In this document: positions 11,880 to 22,995 of the stretch, in pieces
Layout: each line of letters starts with the position of its first letter
How positions within the stretch are numbered: position 1 is the first letter of the stretch
Assembly: GCA_014621425.1 (NCBI GenBank)
Contig: JAANBB010000023.1
Span: forward strand, 1 to 64,000
DNA: 64,000 nucleotides
Source of the DNA: Cylindrodendrum hubeiense
Taxonomy: Eukaryota > Ascomycota > Sordariomycetes > Hypocreales > Nectriaceae
Direction of reading: 5' to 3'
Program-made: the position numbers and the translations under genes
The notes under the pieces: generated by a model
Seen by the model: the letters and a program-made list of their open reading frames with translations, nothing else
Database searches by the model: none
What the model was told of the DNA's origin: nothing

Positions 11880-13558
11880 CTAGAGGGTGAACAAGTTGGT
11901 GGAATTTCCAGAATCTCTCAACTTGCTATTTGCCTTGCGGAGCATACCCTTCATGACGATACACGTAACGACAGAGAGCAAGGAGAACGCCATCATCAGA
12001 AGGTTAGCCTTGAGATACCGCGGCCCGTCGCTTGATGGAAAGAAGTATGGGCTCCAGATATTTCCAAGCTGACTCAACAGGTTGATGATGGCTGTTGCAC
12101 ACGCTCGCTTCTCAGCCGTTTGATTGAGCGTCGAGCTCGCCCAGCTGAACACCATTGCGTTGGAAGAAAAGCAGCCGCAGATGTATAGGAAAGCTGCAGC
12201 ATACCGGGCGGCATTGTTAATAGTTGCAACGGAGATGATGAAACCGATACAGGCCACGGCTTGTGGGACAGCAATGTGGTATCCTCGGTCCTTGCGTCGG
12301 TCGCTAGACCATGCGGTGAGAAACGCCGTCGCAGTCGCAACCAAGTAGGGTGGCGCCGTGAGGACAAGTGTGAGAGTAGTGTTGCCGAGGTTGAAGCCCT
12401 TGACAATCGTCGGGAAGAAGCTGTTGAATCCGTAGGCGCTATGGTTGGCAGTGAGCATGACCACCTAGGCGTACGCTGTCAGTTGCCGCTATAAACAAAA
12501 CACGAGCTGTGAATCACTCACAAAGACCCAGGTGCGAATATCCTTGACCGCCAGCTTGAGACCGTTCCAGACACTTGGGTTCTCGGCAGGCAGTGAGACG
12601 CGGTCTTTCTCGATGCGCTCGACGGCGACTTGTTGTTCAGCGTCTGTCAGAAGCCACTTCGCGACTCCCGATTTCATGCCTGGAAAGTCAGGAAGGAAAA
12701 ACACGGCAACAATTGCGGCTAAGAAGCTGCCAGCGCCTTCAATGATGAAAAGCCACTGCCAACCTGCGATGCCCCTGGCACCCTCTAAGCCAGATAAGAC
12801 ACCTGCGGCAATGAGGCCAGAGAAAGCGGTAGCGAGGAGAACGCCCGAGTATAGAACAGCAGTTCGCAGCGCGAGCTCCTTTCGTGGGTACCAGCAACTC
12901 AGGAGGTACATGGCGCCTGGGAAGAATGGAGCTTCAGCAATACCCAGGAAGAAGCGGATGACGATGAGATGCTGGTAGTTTTTCGCGGCGGCAGTCGAGG
13001 CGGAGACGCAGGACCAGAGAGCCGTCCACGCTGGAATATAGAGGGAAGGACGAGTTCGAGTAAGCAACATGTTGCTATTTATCGTTAGTGTGTGGATGGC
13101 GGTAGTTGGAGAGGAGGCAAACCTGGGGAGTTGCATCAACATGTAGCCCACATTGAGAATCGACACGGCAACATTGAACTGCGAGCCGACAAGTCCAAGA
13201 TCCTCTTCAAACGTACTCAGGCGGGCTTGGCTGTAATGAAACGGTGGTTAGTCAGCTTCGAGATGTAACGCTGGCAGACATACGCAATGTTATTCCGATC
13301 CAGGTAGTTGAAGAGATAGAGGACCCAGACCATGGGCAGCAAGGTGCAGTCGAGCTTCCTCACGAGGCTCTTCTCGGTAGCCCGCCACTCCTCATCTGTC
13401 AGGTCGCTTTCAGATCCCTTGACTTTCAGTTCAAGGCCATCCTCCTTGTCGCCGAGCTGGCTCGAGTCGATATGGTCGGCCTTGGCCTTCAATACGTCCT
13501 GATGGACGGCGAGTTGGTCTTTGCCCATTTCGAAGAGTGTCCAGAACCCGATTGACAA
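11880..13558 (-). CDS. MFS permease, Dal5/ACS (anion:cation symporter) family
   Basis: Proton-coupled uptake of a carboxylate-type nutrient across the plasma membrane is the family role. The start at 13558 gives a hydrophilic tail and then the family hallmark YLFNYLDRNNIA at the first helix. Exons join in phase: an intron after NNIA leads to QARLSTFEEDLGLVGSQFNVAV; a second after LMQLP leads to SNMLLTRTRPS; a third after RTWVF leads to VVMLTANHSAYGFNSFFPTI. GAMYLLSCWYPRKELALR and a C-terminal half with about six helices follow. A second Met (MGKDQ) ten codons in is an alternative start. A perfect CGGAGTGCTCCG palindrome sits 373 bp upstream (13931-13942), tying it to the downstream catabolic cluster, so its substrate is probably that pathway's acid. 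Confidence 0.92.
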
Positions 13559-13930
13559 TGGAGTAGATCAATGTCGAAGAAGGAAGATGGAACAGAGGTT
13601 GAAAGTCGCCTGGACGAAGGTGTTTAGGGAGCCGTGCAAGGCCACTTAAATGCCCCGATCCTCAGAGCACAGAGCCAAGACCCCAAGACTAAACAGTCCC
13701 TCTTCACGCCATGGACTGACTGATTAATCCCCTACCCCGCACGCTGGGGCCATTCCCCGGACTTGCGCGTTGTTTCGCTTGCTCGGGCTTGCAGAGCTTG
13801 GTTCTGCACTCTGGCTGTGCCGCCGAGTCGACGAGATGCGGAGCGGCAAAACGCGTCGCGGCCAACAAGATTGCGTTGGACTTGTCCGTTCCGTGTTACC
13901 CCACGGGGAACTAGCGGCTCTCCAACCCCA

Positions 13931-13942
13931 CGGAGTGCTCCG
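13931..13942 (+). promoter_or_regulatory. CGG-N6-CCG operator, MFS permease promoter
   Basis: CGGAGTGCTCCG, flanked by CCA and TGG so that the palindrome extends to 18 bp apart from its central two bases. It is 373 bp upstream of the permease start. It matches CGG-RST-RST-CCG shared by four other sites in 13.9-23.9 kb. Inverted CGG triplets six bases apart are the known spacing for Ppr1/UaY-type Zn2Cys6 dimers. Confidence 0.75.
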
Positions 13943-13992
13943 TGGTACCATGACCCTGACTGAATTGGTTTTGGGAACGATTCAATTGGACG

Positions 13993-14004
13993 TGGACTAC
14001 TCCG
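13993..14004 (+). promoter_or_regulatory. Degenerate operator copy
   Basis: TGGACTACTCCG: one mismatch (first base) from the CGG-RST-RST-CCG consensus, 62 bp from the perfect site in the same promoter. Possibly a weaker second site. Confidence 0.4.
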
Positions 14005-14443
14005 TGATTTAGCTTCCAAGCCTCTCTCGTACCATCTCCACATTCGCCATCGTGCGGGGGACGTGGGGAAGGGATTGCAGCACGAGCTAGCCTTGCCGCC
14101 TCCGCTTGGCATTGCCTGGCAGATGAGCATCTGACTGCCTCTTTCGCAATGTGGACTCACTGGACTTACGCCCCGAAATACTGCGGGGGCTTGTGAAACA
14201 TAGCACATGGGAGGAGTACGAGACTGGATGTCACCGCGTGACTCGTAGTCACACGGCAGGGATCATACCCGCCCAAGCATTCTTGATTACTTGGTAATGG
14301 CCGAGGGTGAAGTAAAGGAATCGAAGGAGACAACTTTGATATAGCTAGGATGAATTTCTACATAAATTCGGCTCAATGAGCTCTGCTCCATCTAAAAATA
14401 CACTTCAAACTCCACTGAATTATTCCTTGAACACTCCCCATGA

Positions 14444-16923
14444 CTAGACGACCTGTCCCAATGTAACTCGCTTGATATAATTGAGAGCACTGCCGGCTCT
14501 TAGCCACTCGATCTGATTCGCGTGGTATGAATGGTTCAGAGTTGCGGTCCACTGGGAACCGTCCTTTGACACTATTACCATGGTGACTTGTTTCCCAGGT
14601 TGAAGTTCTCCGTCATCAACACCCAATAGGCTAATAGTATCACCCTCTTTGATCTTGTCGTAGTCTGCTAGATCATCAAAAGTCAGAGGCAGCATGCCTT
14701 GCTTTTTTAGATTAGTCTCGTGGATACGGGCAAAGCTCCTTGCAATAATGGCCACACCGCCCAAGAACCGCGGCTCGAGCGCAGCGTGCTCTCGTGAGCT
14801 GCCCTCACCGTAGTTGTTGTCTCCAATAATGCACCATCGTCGCCCTACCCGCTGCAGGCTCTTGGCAGTGTGAGGCACGGGCTTGGTTTGTCTGTCAGTC
14901 GGGTCCAGGGCCTTGCCAACCATCTCCAGTGAGCTGGCGTCAGGCAAGAAGCTGTTGGTCGCACCCAGCAACATGTTGTTGCTAATGTTTTCCAAGTGGC
15001 CGCGATACTTGTACCAGGGACCGGCTGGAGAGATGTGATCTGTTGTACACTTGCCGCTGACTTTGATGAGGATATCCATCTTGCTTGCCTTTCCATCCTC
15101 CCAAGGCTTGAAGGGAGTCAGTAATTGCAATCGATCACTGCTTGCATGGATATCGACTGTCAGGGCGCTCGTATCGGATAGAACTGGTGCCTGGAAGCGA
15201 TTGTCGCCAGGGGAGAAGGACGTAGGCAACTCCATAGACTTGGGCGGCGAGAAGCGGAACTCAGTGGTAGCCCCCGCGTTGTCGACGCTTACACTATCGG
15301 TGGTAGGGTCAAAGTTGAGATCTCCGTTAAAAGCAAACACGGTAGCCAGCTCGGGCGAGGTGACAAACGAGTGTGTTTCCGGGTTGCTATCGTGGCGGCC
15401 GGTGAAGTTGCGGTTGAAGCTCGAGATGACCGAGTTCCGTTCTGCTCCAGCGACATCGACGTCCTTCCGGTCCCACTGGCCGACACACGGCCCACACGAG
15501 TTGCTCAACACAGTTGCCCCTGCTTGCCGCAGCGTCTCTAGGATACCTCTCTCCTCTGCGGTGGCTCTGATCTGTTCGCTTCCCGGGCTGACGAGAAACG
15601 GTGTCTTGACCTTTTCTAGACCGGCGGCTTTGGCCTGGACGACGAGATCGCGAACCTTGGAGAGGTCCTCATATGAGCTGTTTGTGCAGCTACCAACCAT
15701 GCTGCAGCTCAGTTTGGAGGGCCATGAACTCGCGCTCATGTGTTCTTTGAATTGGGACAGCGGGTGAGCTAGGTCTGGCGTGAACGGGCCGTTGATGTGC
15801 GGCTCTAATCGAGACAGGTCTATCTCAATGATCTCGTCGTAGTACTTGTCGCTTCCGGGGTCGGCCGTAAGGAGTTGTTCCTTGAACAAATCGGCATGTG
15901 CAGCAACATCGCTTCTCTTGGTAGCAGCGAGATAGCGTGACATGGCAGATGAATATGGGAAAATGCAAGACGTCGAGCCAATCTCGGCCGACATGTTGCA
16001 CACGGTAGCCATGGCCGTCGATCCTAGAGTCTCGCACCCAGGACCAAAGAACTCGATGACCTTGCCCTTGCCGCCTGACACCGTCAAAATGCCCGCGAGC
16101 TTGCAGATGATGTCCTTGGAAGAACTCCAGCCCTGCAGCTGTCCGGTGAGATGAACACCCAGGACCTTTGGACAGGCGAGCTCCCAAGGCATGCCGGCCA
16201 TAGCATCTACCGCGTCTGAGCCGCCAACACCAATCCCCATCATGCCCATTCCGCCAGCGTTGGGCGTGTGGGAGTCTGTTCCGGTTATAAGGCCGCCAGG
16301 GAATGCGTAGTTTTCGAAAATGGTGATGTGAATGATGCCTGCGCCGGCTTTCCAGTATCCGATGCCGTATTTCTTTGCGGCACTGCTCAGAAAGGCATAC
16401 ACCTCCTGATGATCGCCAGCCGCTCGGCGAAGGTCTGCCTCTGCACCATACTCGGCCACAATCAAGTGGTCGCTATGAATAGAGGTAGGGATTTTGACTC
16501 TGGGAAGACCGGCGCTGATGAATTGCAGCAGGGCCATGGTAGCAGTGGCATCGTGACACGCAACCCGATCTGGTCGAAGCTGGAGGATTGTCTTGCCCCT
16601 CTCAATATCGTCCAGAGACCACTCTTTCGCGTCGGTAATCAAATGGCTGTAGAGAACCTTCTCGGATAGCGTCAACGGGCGCGGGTTCGATCGTTTCACA
16701 TCTTGGAGTGTTTTGAGTCGGGAGCCGTAGTCCAATGGGTTGTACTGCAATATCACAATGTTGATTAGCTTGATGCAACTGGAGGTGCTCATATGGCTTG
16801 AAATACCGGCTCCAATGGGCTGATAGCAACAGGGTCTGCAGCGACAGCGAATGTGCGAGCTTGTAGTACGGCTGGGCTTCGTCGCAATGCTGAGCCTACG
16901 CTCAGCCTGATATTTCGAAACAT
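14444..16923 (-). CDS. Aconitase-family hydratase, mitochondrial type
   Basis: Iron-sulphur hydro-lyase of the aconitase superfamily, about 805 aa. A 39-codon first exon (16807-16923) reads MFRNIRLSVGSALRRSP...QARTFAV, an Arg-rich, acid-free mitochondrial presequence. A 62-nt intron (16745-16806, GTATTT...TTGCAG) joins it in phase to YNPLDYG. Reading unspliced from the upstream ATG at 16951 would replace the presequence with an implausible N-terminus. Key residues are present: the three [4Fe-4S] cysteines in GSCTNSS (about residue 391) and SNSCGPCVGQW (about 456 and 459), plus FPGGLITGTDSHTPNAGG and GEGSSREHAALEPRFLGG in the swivel domain. It is closest to mitochondrial aconitase, not homoaconitase or LeuC. 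Two operator copies in its promoter and its neighbours suggest a pathway-dedicated paralogue. Its substrate could be (iso)citrate or a citrate analogue. Confidence 0.93.
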
Positions 16924-17127
16924 GACTGCAAGTTACTTGCTGCACGCGCAACGAGGTGACTGACGGGCGGCAGATTAGACAGGGTTCATGACATAATTGC
17001 CTTTTATCAAAGCACCGGACGAGACGGGAGGGGAGTGGATTGTCTCATCAGTCTCCATATCATTGATTAGTCGAACAGGGTCAGTCTGGGCCCCAGAAGG
17101 ATTCCTCCGTGCTAATTTGAGGCGCTA

Positions 17128-17139
17128 CGGGCTAGTCCG
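17128..17139 (+). promoter_or_regulatory. CGG-N6-CCG operator, aconitase promoter (distal to 17158 copy)
   Basis: CGGGCTAGTCCG, perfect match to CGG-RST-RST-CCG, about 205 bp upstream of the aconitase start. Confidence 0.75.
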
Positions 17140-17157
17140 CTCACTCAATTGCACCAC

Positions 17158-17169
17158 CGGGCTGCTCCG
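17158..17169 (+). promoter_or_regulatory. CGG-N6-CCG operator, aconitase promoter, second copy
   Basis: CGGGCTGCTCCG, perfect match, three helical turns (30 bp) from the copy at 17128, the spacing expected if two dimers bind the same face. Confidence 0.75.
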
Positions 17170-17277
17170 TTACGTCGAACGCCCCGAAGAAGTCTCCGTC
17201 CATGGGGAGTAATCTCGGAATTTTAAGTGGATATTTGGTTCCGGATGAATAGTCATCGAGGCTGCAACCAGCTCACC

Positions 17278-19932
17278 TCAGTTGTAGTCGGGTATGTCCG
17301 CATTGTACGGATCCCCGATGGCGTTCAATGGGAAGCTCCAGATGAAATCGGATCGATCGAATTCCGCGAGGAAATTCTCGATTTCTGGAAAAAGGTCGGT
17401 TGATTCGTTGGGGATCCCCAATGAGTCTTGCCAAGCCTCATGGCCTGACGAGACATCCAAACTGGAGCTGTGCGTCTGATATGCAGCAGCTTCATTACCA
17501 TCTAGACCAGCCTGCGCCCCTGATGAATCGAGTCCCAGTGTCGTATCTGCATGATTATCATCAAGTGTTGGCATTTGGTTACGCTGTGTCTGGCTTCGAA
17601 GATGCTCTGCGTCTTGATGCATGAGTCGAGGGTGCTTGGAAGGTGTGCTGTCAGTATAGAGCCTCTGTATTGTCAGATCCGCAAGCGATCCGAAACTGGC
17701 CTGGCCTTTCTTGACCGAAGGCCACCACTCTCCCCCAACAGTGATAAGACTGGAGCAGGTTCGTAAATTTTTTGACAAGTCAGCGGTTGACGCATTGCGG
17801 CGTACAGCAGCGGATGTCCAGAAAGAGTAGATTATAGTGGCACCCGCAGCAAATATATTTTGGACGGTGCGCCACCCATGATGGAGCCCGTGGAGGTCGT
17901 GCAGTTGTTGATAGTCGTGCAAGATGCACGAAGCATTGTTGAAGCAGGTCTGAAGAGACTCTTCACCTGGATTTCGGAGTATCTGGGACGGCTGAAATAA
18001 CATGACCATTGCCGAATGATACTTGATCTTCAACTTTAAGCGCCAGATTTGACGTTGCCGGTTATCAAGACCGGTGGCGGAGAAGTTGTCCGCCGATGCG
18101 CTCCCCCACCAGTTCACAAGCATTTCCCTGATCCTCCTTTGTTGTGATGGCGGGTCCATTGGTCTTGAGTACCAAACCGATGTCCCTGGTAGATGGTAGA
18201 AGAGCAATTTTATGTCTGAGATGATTCGATCTAGCTCCCAGTGATGGACCGAGTACCGGGTGACTGCCAATGAGAATGAAATAGCAATATTGCTGTTCAC
18301 GGATGCTTGAGGGATTTCAGGCTCGGGCATCTTGATGTCAAAGGTTTCGTCTCGGAAACCAAGTGGTCTTCCCTGGATGGATGATATGGATCTGGATTAA
18401 ATTAGTTAAGTCTTGGGTGGATTAGAAGGGAGACTCACCGATCGAGCGAATATATGGTAAAAAAGGTGAACCTCCGAATTTGCTGATATGGAAGGTCTTC
18501 ACTGTTTATGAGAGGCTCTTCTCGATGAATACCAAGTTCAACGCAATGAGCTAGCGCAATGTGGATCAAAGTCCAAAGATTTACATCAGCAGGTGTCAAC
18601 ATGCTGTGTGTGATGAGACACACGAGGGCCTGGATCGAGGGGAGTGACGTCTGGGAGAAGGCGTCCTTGGAGAAGTGCGACGCAGCGCGATAGAATCTGT
18701 CAGGAGGATACTCGTAGGTGCGAGATCGCACCTTGACGATTGCAGCAATGTTGAAAACCATGAAGATTATAAAGGCGATTACCGGCATTGGTATGGCCTT
18801 GGCGTCAGGATGGTGTGGAGATACGAGCCGTCCATTCCATCGAAACGCTTCGAACTCGCTTGGCCAGCCATGAGGAAAGGAGTCGTTCTCAAGGGAATAT
18901 GCTACGCATGAGTACAGCGCATCCAGCGCGCTCAGAAGAGACGATGGTTCAAGCACGGGGTAGTCAGGATGGATCCAGCGTATGTAAGTGTGAGCCAAGA
19001 CCAACGCGTCTTCTTTCCGGGGAAGTTCCTGCAGATCTGTTAATATTGTACGAGTGGCAAACTGAGAGATGCAGAAGTGTAGACCTGTTTCAAAAAGAGG
19101 TACAGCGAGCGGTAATGGTGTGAAATATCGCCCACTGCAGTCTCTGTGGCCCACCCGCTCCCTTCCGCTTCACTAGCTTCTGCGCCGGTCACCGAGGGAG
19201 AGCTAGTGCTCGAAGGTGTTGCGCCAATGAGGTGGGTGAACAGCAGCCCCGAGCTGGAACCTATGTAGTGTCGCTGAGACGAGTCCGAGTTGAGAGACAA
19301 CATGCCCAGGTTGAGAGCAATTGAGTGTGCGCGCTCGGGAAAGGAGGCATCAGCTCCGTCGGGCGATGGGCCTTCAGCTAGCCGCTTGAGAGGCGATTGT
19401 CTTGTAGTTAAAGCTTGGTCTGCATTGTCATCGGTCCTTAACGAATTGGAGGTGATGGGCGGGCTCTGCCCATCATCATCAGCGTGCTCCCTGTCGCCTG
19501 AGACCAAGGGGTTTGGGTCTGGGTAGGCATCGACCTGAGGGCCTGAAGCCAAATCCACATCGGGAAGCCGTTCTTTGATAATGTCCTCGAGCCATTGAAT
19601 TCTGGCCTTTGCGGAGCTGGTAAAACTAGAGACCAAACGTCTCGTTCAGCAAAGTTGACACATGACGGGATTTTGGGCAAATGGATACGCACTTTCGGGG
19701 GACTAGCAGGCCGGAGTTCTGATTATCTACATCCAAGCAAATCTGACCAGCCTTTGCACAGTTGGTACATGCTGGAACTTGGCCGTCGCACTGTTTTCGG
19801 GCGTGAAGCCCAAGTCGTTAGAAGGCTGATGCCAAGTGATACAGGGCACCGAGGACGAACCTTGATTCGCCTGGCCCGACAGCGGCGACATGCCAGGCGA
19901 ACCTTTTTGGGAGGGTTCACCCGCGCAGCCAT
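17278..19932 (-). CDS. Zn2Cys6 transcription factor with fungal-specific middle domain
   Basis: Nuclear regulator and best candidate to bind the CGG-N6-CCG sites around it. Exon 1 (19861-19932) ends ACRRCRARRIK; a 70-nt intron then leads to CDGQVPACTNCAKAGQIC, completing a perfect C-X2-C-X6-C-X5-C-X2-C-X6-C cluster at about residues 14-41. A following exon carries a short helix (ARIQWLEDIIKERLPDVD) typical of the coiled-coil dimerisation linker, then a Ser/Asp-rich spacer. The fungal_trans region (HTYIRWIHPDYPVLEP, VELGIHREEP, RRFTFFTIYSLDR) spans two exons, and the C-terminus is acidic (FPEIENFLAEFDRSDFIW), activation-domain-like. I see no operator in its own promoter (19933-20292), so it is probably not autoregulated through this motif. 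DNA target is inferred from position. Confidence 0.92.
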
Positions 19933-20292
19933 TTGCGAAAGGCGACGTGAAGAACGATGACGTGATAACGATAACGTGAGTGGTGGTCGGTCAATGACGT
20001 CTCCGTGCCGTTGGGATGGGTTGGAGGTGCAAGTTTGGACTTGGAGATGATGAACTGTCGAGCCACTAAAATTGGCCTGTTGTTCGCCTGAGCTGGGGTA
20101 AGGCTATGCTATTCCCGAAACGGCCAACACTCTAATAAACGTGCCAACGAACCAGGTGATCCAGAGCCAAGACGCATCCTGCAACCCACACGAATATTTA
20201 TTTAAAGGTACAAAGATGGTCAGGCAGATGCCGAGAAAGGGGGCTATTTTCTTCTAGCACCTGACACAGACCTCCAATCACAATCCCGCCGT
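19933..20292. other. Promoter of the Zn2Cys6 regulator and 3' flank of the carrier
   Basis: 360 bp without a gene. It has several CGG/CCG triplets but none with six-base spacing. TGACGT-type sequences (ATGACGT) occur near 19960 and 19995, resembling CRE/bZIP sites, but this is weak. Confidence 0.5.
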
Positions 20293-21355
20293 TTACAATA
20301 CCGTCAGCCTCTCCCCTCGAGTCCATTCATTCCTGGGGATCATTTCAACCACCTTCTGGTAGATGCTGAAGCTCAGAGCTCCCGAAACCTGGATCCAATT
20401 CATCAATTATTCCAGGGAAGCATGTTAGGTTGAGGTGTCAACTTACGCTGAGCCTGGCCAGGCGGGGCGTTGTCCCTTTCCAGAGACCTACGAGGCCTGA
20501 TTCCTGCACCGTCGTCACGAAGCATTGCCACGTTCCCCGTTGCGATTCTGGGGTGGCTAGCCTCTGCATTTTGGTCTTGATGACGTCGAATGGCATCGTC
20601 GCGTATACTGTCACGACGCCTGCCATTGCGCCCGCCACCGCCGGAGCCAACATCTCATATCCTGCCTGTTTCATGGCTGGCTGGAACGTATCTAGCAATG
20701 AGTTATAACACGTGAATCGCACCAGGGCGTTGGATCCTTGCTTCATTGTCACGGGGAGAACGCCCCGGAACAAACCCCTTACGCCGCCCGTGTTGACAAT
20801 GGTCTGGATTGCGTGAGAGGTTGACTTGTACTGCCGTGCGCCGGCCCTGTCTTCGACAATTTTGGTCTTGACGTTCTCGCCCGGCGTCACAACCGTGACA
20901 CTTTCAGCCACTCCGGCCGCTACACCCGCAAGCATGTTTGATACCTTGGTCGGCTTCCCGGTCTCTGGGTTCTTGGGCAACCTGTCCCTAACCATGTCAA
21001 AGGTCAGGAAACGCACGCCCGACTTGGCGGAATTAGAGACGCAGAAAGCGCTGGCCCCGGTATACAGTATACCGGGACCAGACTCCCGGACTGCCGACGT
21101 GAGGAGGCGAAGTGGCGAGACGGACGTGTGCAGGAGCTGCTTGCGAGTCTTGATGTACTCTGTGGGATACTCTAGGACTGTCAGCTTTTGGGCCAGCGGT
21201 ACACTTGCATATTGGATGCCTACGGTAACCAAGGACTCGACGCCTCCTGCAGCTGCACCGGCCACAATCGACTGGAAAGGGCTCGGGCCTTGTGGATTAT
21301 GACCCATGCTGAAAGATTTTCCTAATGATGCTGAATTGTGGATATTACTTTCCAA
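20293..21355 (-). CDS. Mitochondrial tricarboxylate carrier (Ctp1/citrate transport protein type)
   Basis: Inner-membrane carrier that exchanges citrate or related acids between matrix and cytosol. Three Solcar repeats are visible, with PTEYIKTRKQL, PGENVKTKIVED and PFDVIKTKMQRL as P-x-[ED]-x-[VI]-K-[TL] signatures. The N-terminal FQSIVAGAAAGGVESLVT is followed by a 54-nt insertion (21170-21223, GTAGGC...CTAGAG) that keeps frame but has intron ends; removing it joins LVT directly to YPTEYIKTR as in Ctp1. The 3' end needs another intron (20389-20446) after RLARLS, giving VSGALSFSIYQKVVEMI and a stop at 20293. Length 316 aa from 21355, or 300 aa from the internal Met at 21307, which is closer to Ctp1. 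It lies divergent to the LigI-like gene, with one operator between them. Confidence 0.92.
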
Positions 21356-21785
21356 GATGGAAATTGCCGGCGTCTGTTCTCCAACTCTTACATTTCTGCC
21401 AGGTCAATAGATATATCTTGCGAAGTAGGCCCTTCGGCGAGGAATCCTCCATGACACCCAAGCTCAAGAGCATCTCATTTCCCACGCTTACCACCAGAAG
21501 CTCAGCTCACAAACACGGCGTTTCTAGTCAATCCATGGTGGAGATGATGGAGCGGAGCGATCCCCCTGGGCACACCCTAGTCGGCGGACTGCTCCGGCTC
21601 CACAGTAGCCCGGAACAGTCCCAGTGGTCCTCGGAGCGAAGCTTCAGAGACAACACTGCGGCAAAGGAAATGTCCGCAGAAGCTAAATCTCGGTAATGGA
21701 GTCGGACAAACATGACTATAATCGAAGGCATGGACAAGTACCGGTCTGACAAGTCTGAGCGACCGCATACTCAGAATCATCCACA
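21356..21785. other. Divergent promoter, carrier / LigI-like hydrolase
   Basis: 430 bp shared by the carrier (leftward) and the hydrolase (rightward). One perfect operator sits near its middle. No gene. Confidence 0.65.
21585..21596 (+). promoter_or_regulatory. CGG-N6-CCG operator in the divergent promoter
   Basis: CGGACTGCTCCG, perfect match to CGG-RST-RST-CCG, 190 bp from the hydrolase start and 230 bp (or 278 bp from the internal Met) from the carrier start, so it could serve both. Confidence 0.75.
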
Positions 21786-22795
21786 ATGGCCCCAGCAACG
21801 TTAATCGAGACCGAGCATTCATCTTTGTTCCCCCACGGAGGGTGGGACACCCATCACCACATTTTTGACCGTAGGCCTACTCAGAATCTGTCTTGGAATA
21901 TTGGGAAGCTAATGTGGTTGAACTTGCAGCCGAAACATTCCCTTATAGCCCGAACAGACATCTCACACCGCCAGCCGCGACAGTCCAGGACTTTGACGAT
22001 TTCAGGAAGAAGTTAGGGATTACAAAATCAGTCCTCACACATGGCTTGTCATATGGAGATGACTGTACGTCGCTGAAAGCCTTTGTGCCCCAGCTGGGGC
22101 AAAAGGTTACCAGGGCGATTGGTGTCATTGATCCCGAAGAGACGAGCGACGACGAAATCCGCGAGATGCATGCGGCTGGAACTCGGGGGATTAGAGTGAA
22201 TCTCTACCGATACCGTGCCATGGAGGACATCAATCTTCAAAAGAAGGCACTCGCAGCCCATCTGAAGAGAATCACCAATCTTTCACTCCCGTGGTCTTTA
22301 ACCATGACCACAATCCGGACCGAGTTCTGGTCTGAGTTAGCGCCTTTCGTTTTAGACACTGTGATCAAGGAGGGTGTACCGTTGATCACTGACCACTTTG
22401 CTCTCCTCAAGGCCCCGAGCATGCTCTCGCCTGAGTTCAAGAGTGACCCTACCAAACAGCCTGGCTTCGAGCCAATAATGAGACTCGTACGCAGCGGCCA
22501 TCTCTGGGTAAAATTGAGCGCCCCGTATCGGGTGAGCGAGTTGAAACCCGACTACGAAGACCTCAAATTCCTCGTCCGAGCATTCGTTGATGCCAACAAG
22601 CATCGCGTATTGTGGGGTAGCGATTGGCCTCATACCCCTCGCATGAAAGTCCGCACTCATGAGGAGGCGATGAAGGAGACGCCATACATGGTCATTGACG
22701 ACGAGGCATGGCTACGAAGCTTGAGGCTGTGGCTATCGGATGAGGAATGGGATTTATTGATGGTTCAGAACCCTAGCAAGCTATTTAGTCACTAG
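21786..22795 (+). CDS. LigI-like amidohydrolase (2-pyrone-4,6-dicarboxylate lactonase family)
   Basis: Metal-type TIM-barrel hydrolase of the family that contains the PDC lactonase LigI. Exon 1 (21786-21870) gives GGWDTHHHIFD; a 59-nt intron (21871-21929) joins in phase to PETFPYSPNRHLTPPAAT, reproducing the D-T-H-x-H, F-P-Y-x-P-x-R opening of LigI proteins. Further marks are a DFRKKLGITKSVL segment, AAGTRGIRVNLYR, PLITDHFALL (active-site His) and WGSDWPHTP (catalytic Asp on the last strand). Length 316 aa, usual for the family. Known members open a six-membered lactone dicarboxylate; others act on sugar lactones, so the substrate is open. It shares a promoter with the carrier and the operator with the whole cluster. 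Confidence 0.9.
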
Positions 22796-22995
22796 GTTAG
22801 AGATGTATTTTGATTAGACTATAAAGACAGCAATTTCTACAATATCTAGCTCCAAGTTCTCTATGTATTCATTGCAGAAAAATACCACTGGATGCCAACG
22901 ACTACAGCTGGCCATTTATAATCGAACTCGTCCCAAGTGGTCATCCGATCACCATTAGGGTTCTTATCGATGTATTGGATTCTAAGTGTACCCTG
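22796..22995. other. Convergent 3' flanks
   Basis: 200 bp between the stops of the LigI-like gene (plus) and the RraA-like gene (minus). Nothing else is visible. Confidence 0.6.

Larger units (their letters stand above)
13559..14443. other. Promoter region of the MFS permease
   Basis: No convincing gene; a minus-strand open frame at 13732-14208 is low-complexity and lacks motifs. The region carries one perfect and one degenerate copy of the cluster operator (separate entries) and the 3' flank of the aconitase gene. Confidence 0.6.
16924..17277. other. Promoter region of the aconitase paralogue
   Basis: 354 bp between the aconitase start and the stop of the regulator gene. It contains two perfect operators 30 bp apart (centre to centre), about 205 and 235 bp from the start codon. 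No gene. Confidence 0.65.

Noticed and set aside
13732..14208. 158-codon minus-strand open frame
   Set aside because: Low-complexity, no motif, and it spans the operator sites in the permease promoter.
15051..15767. 238-codon plus-strand open frame
   Set aside because: Antisense to the aconitase gene.
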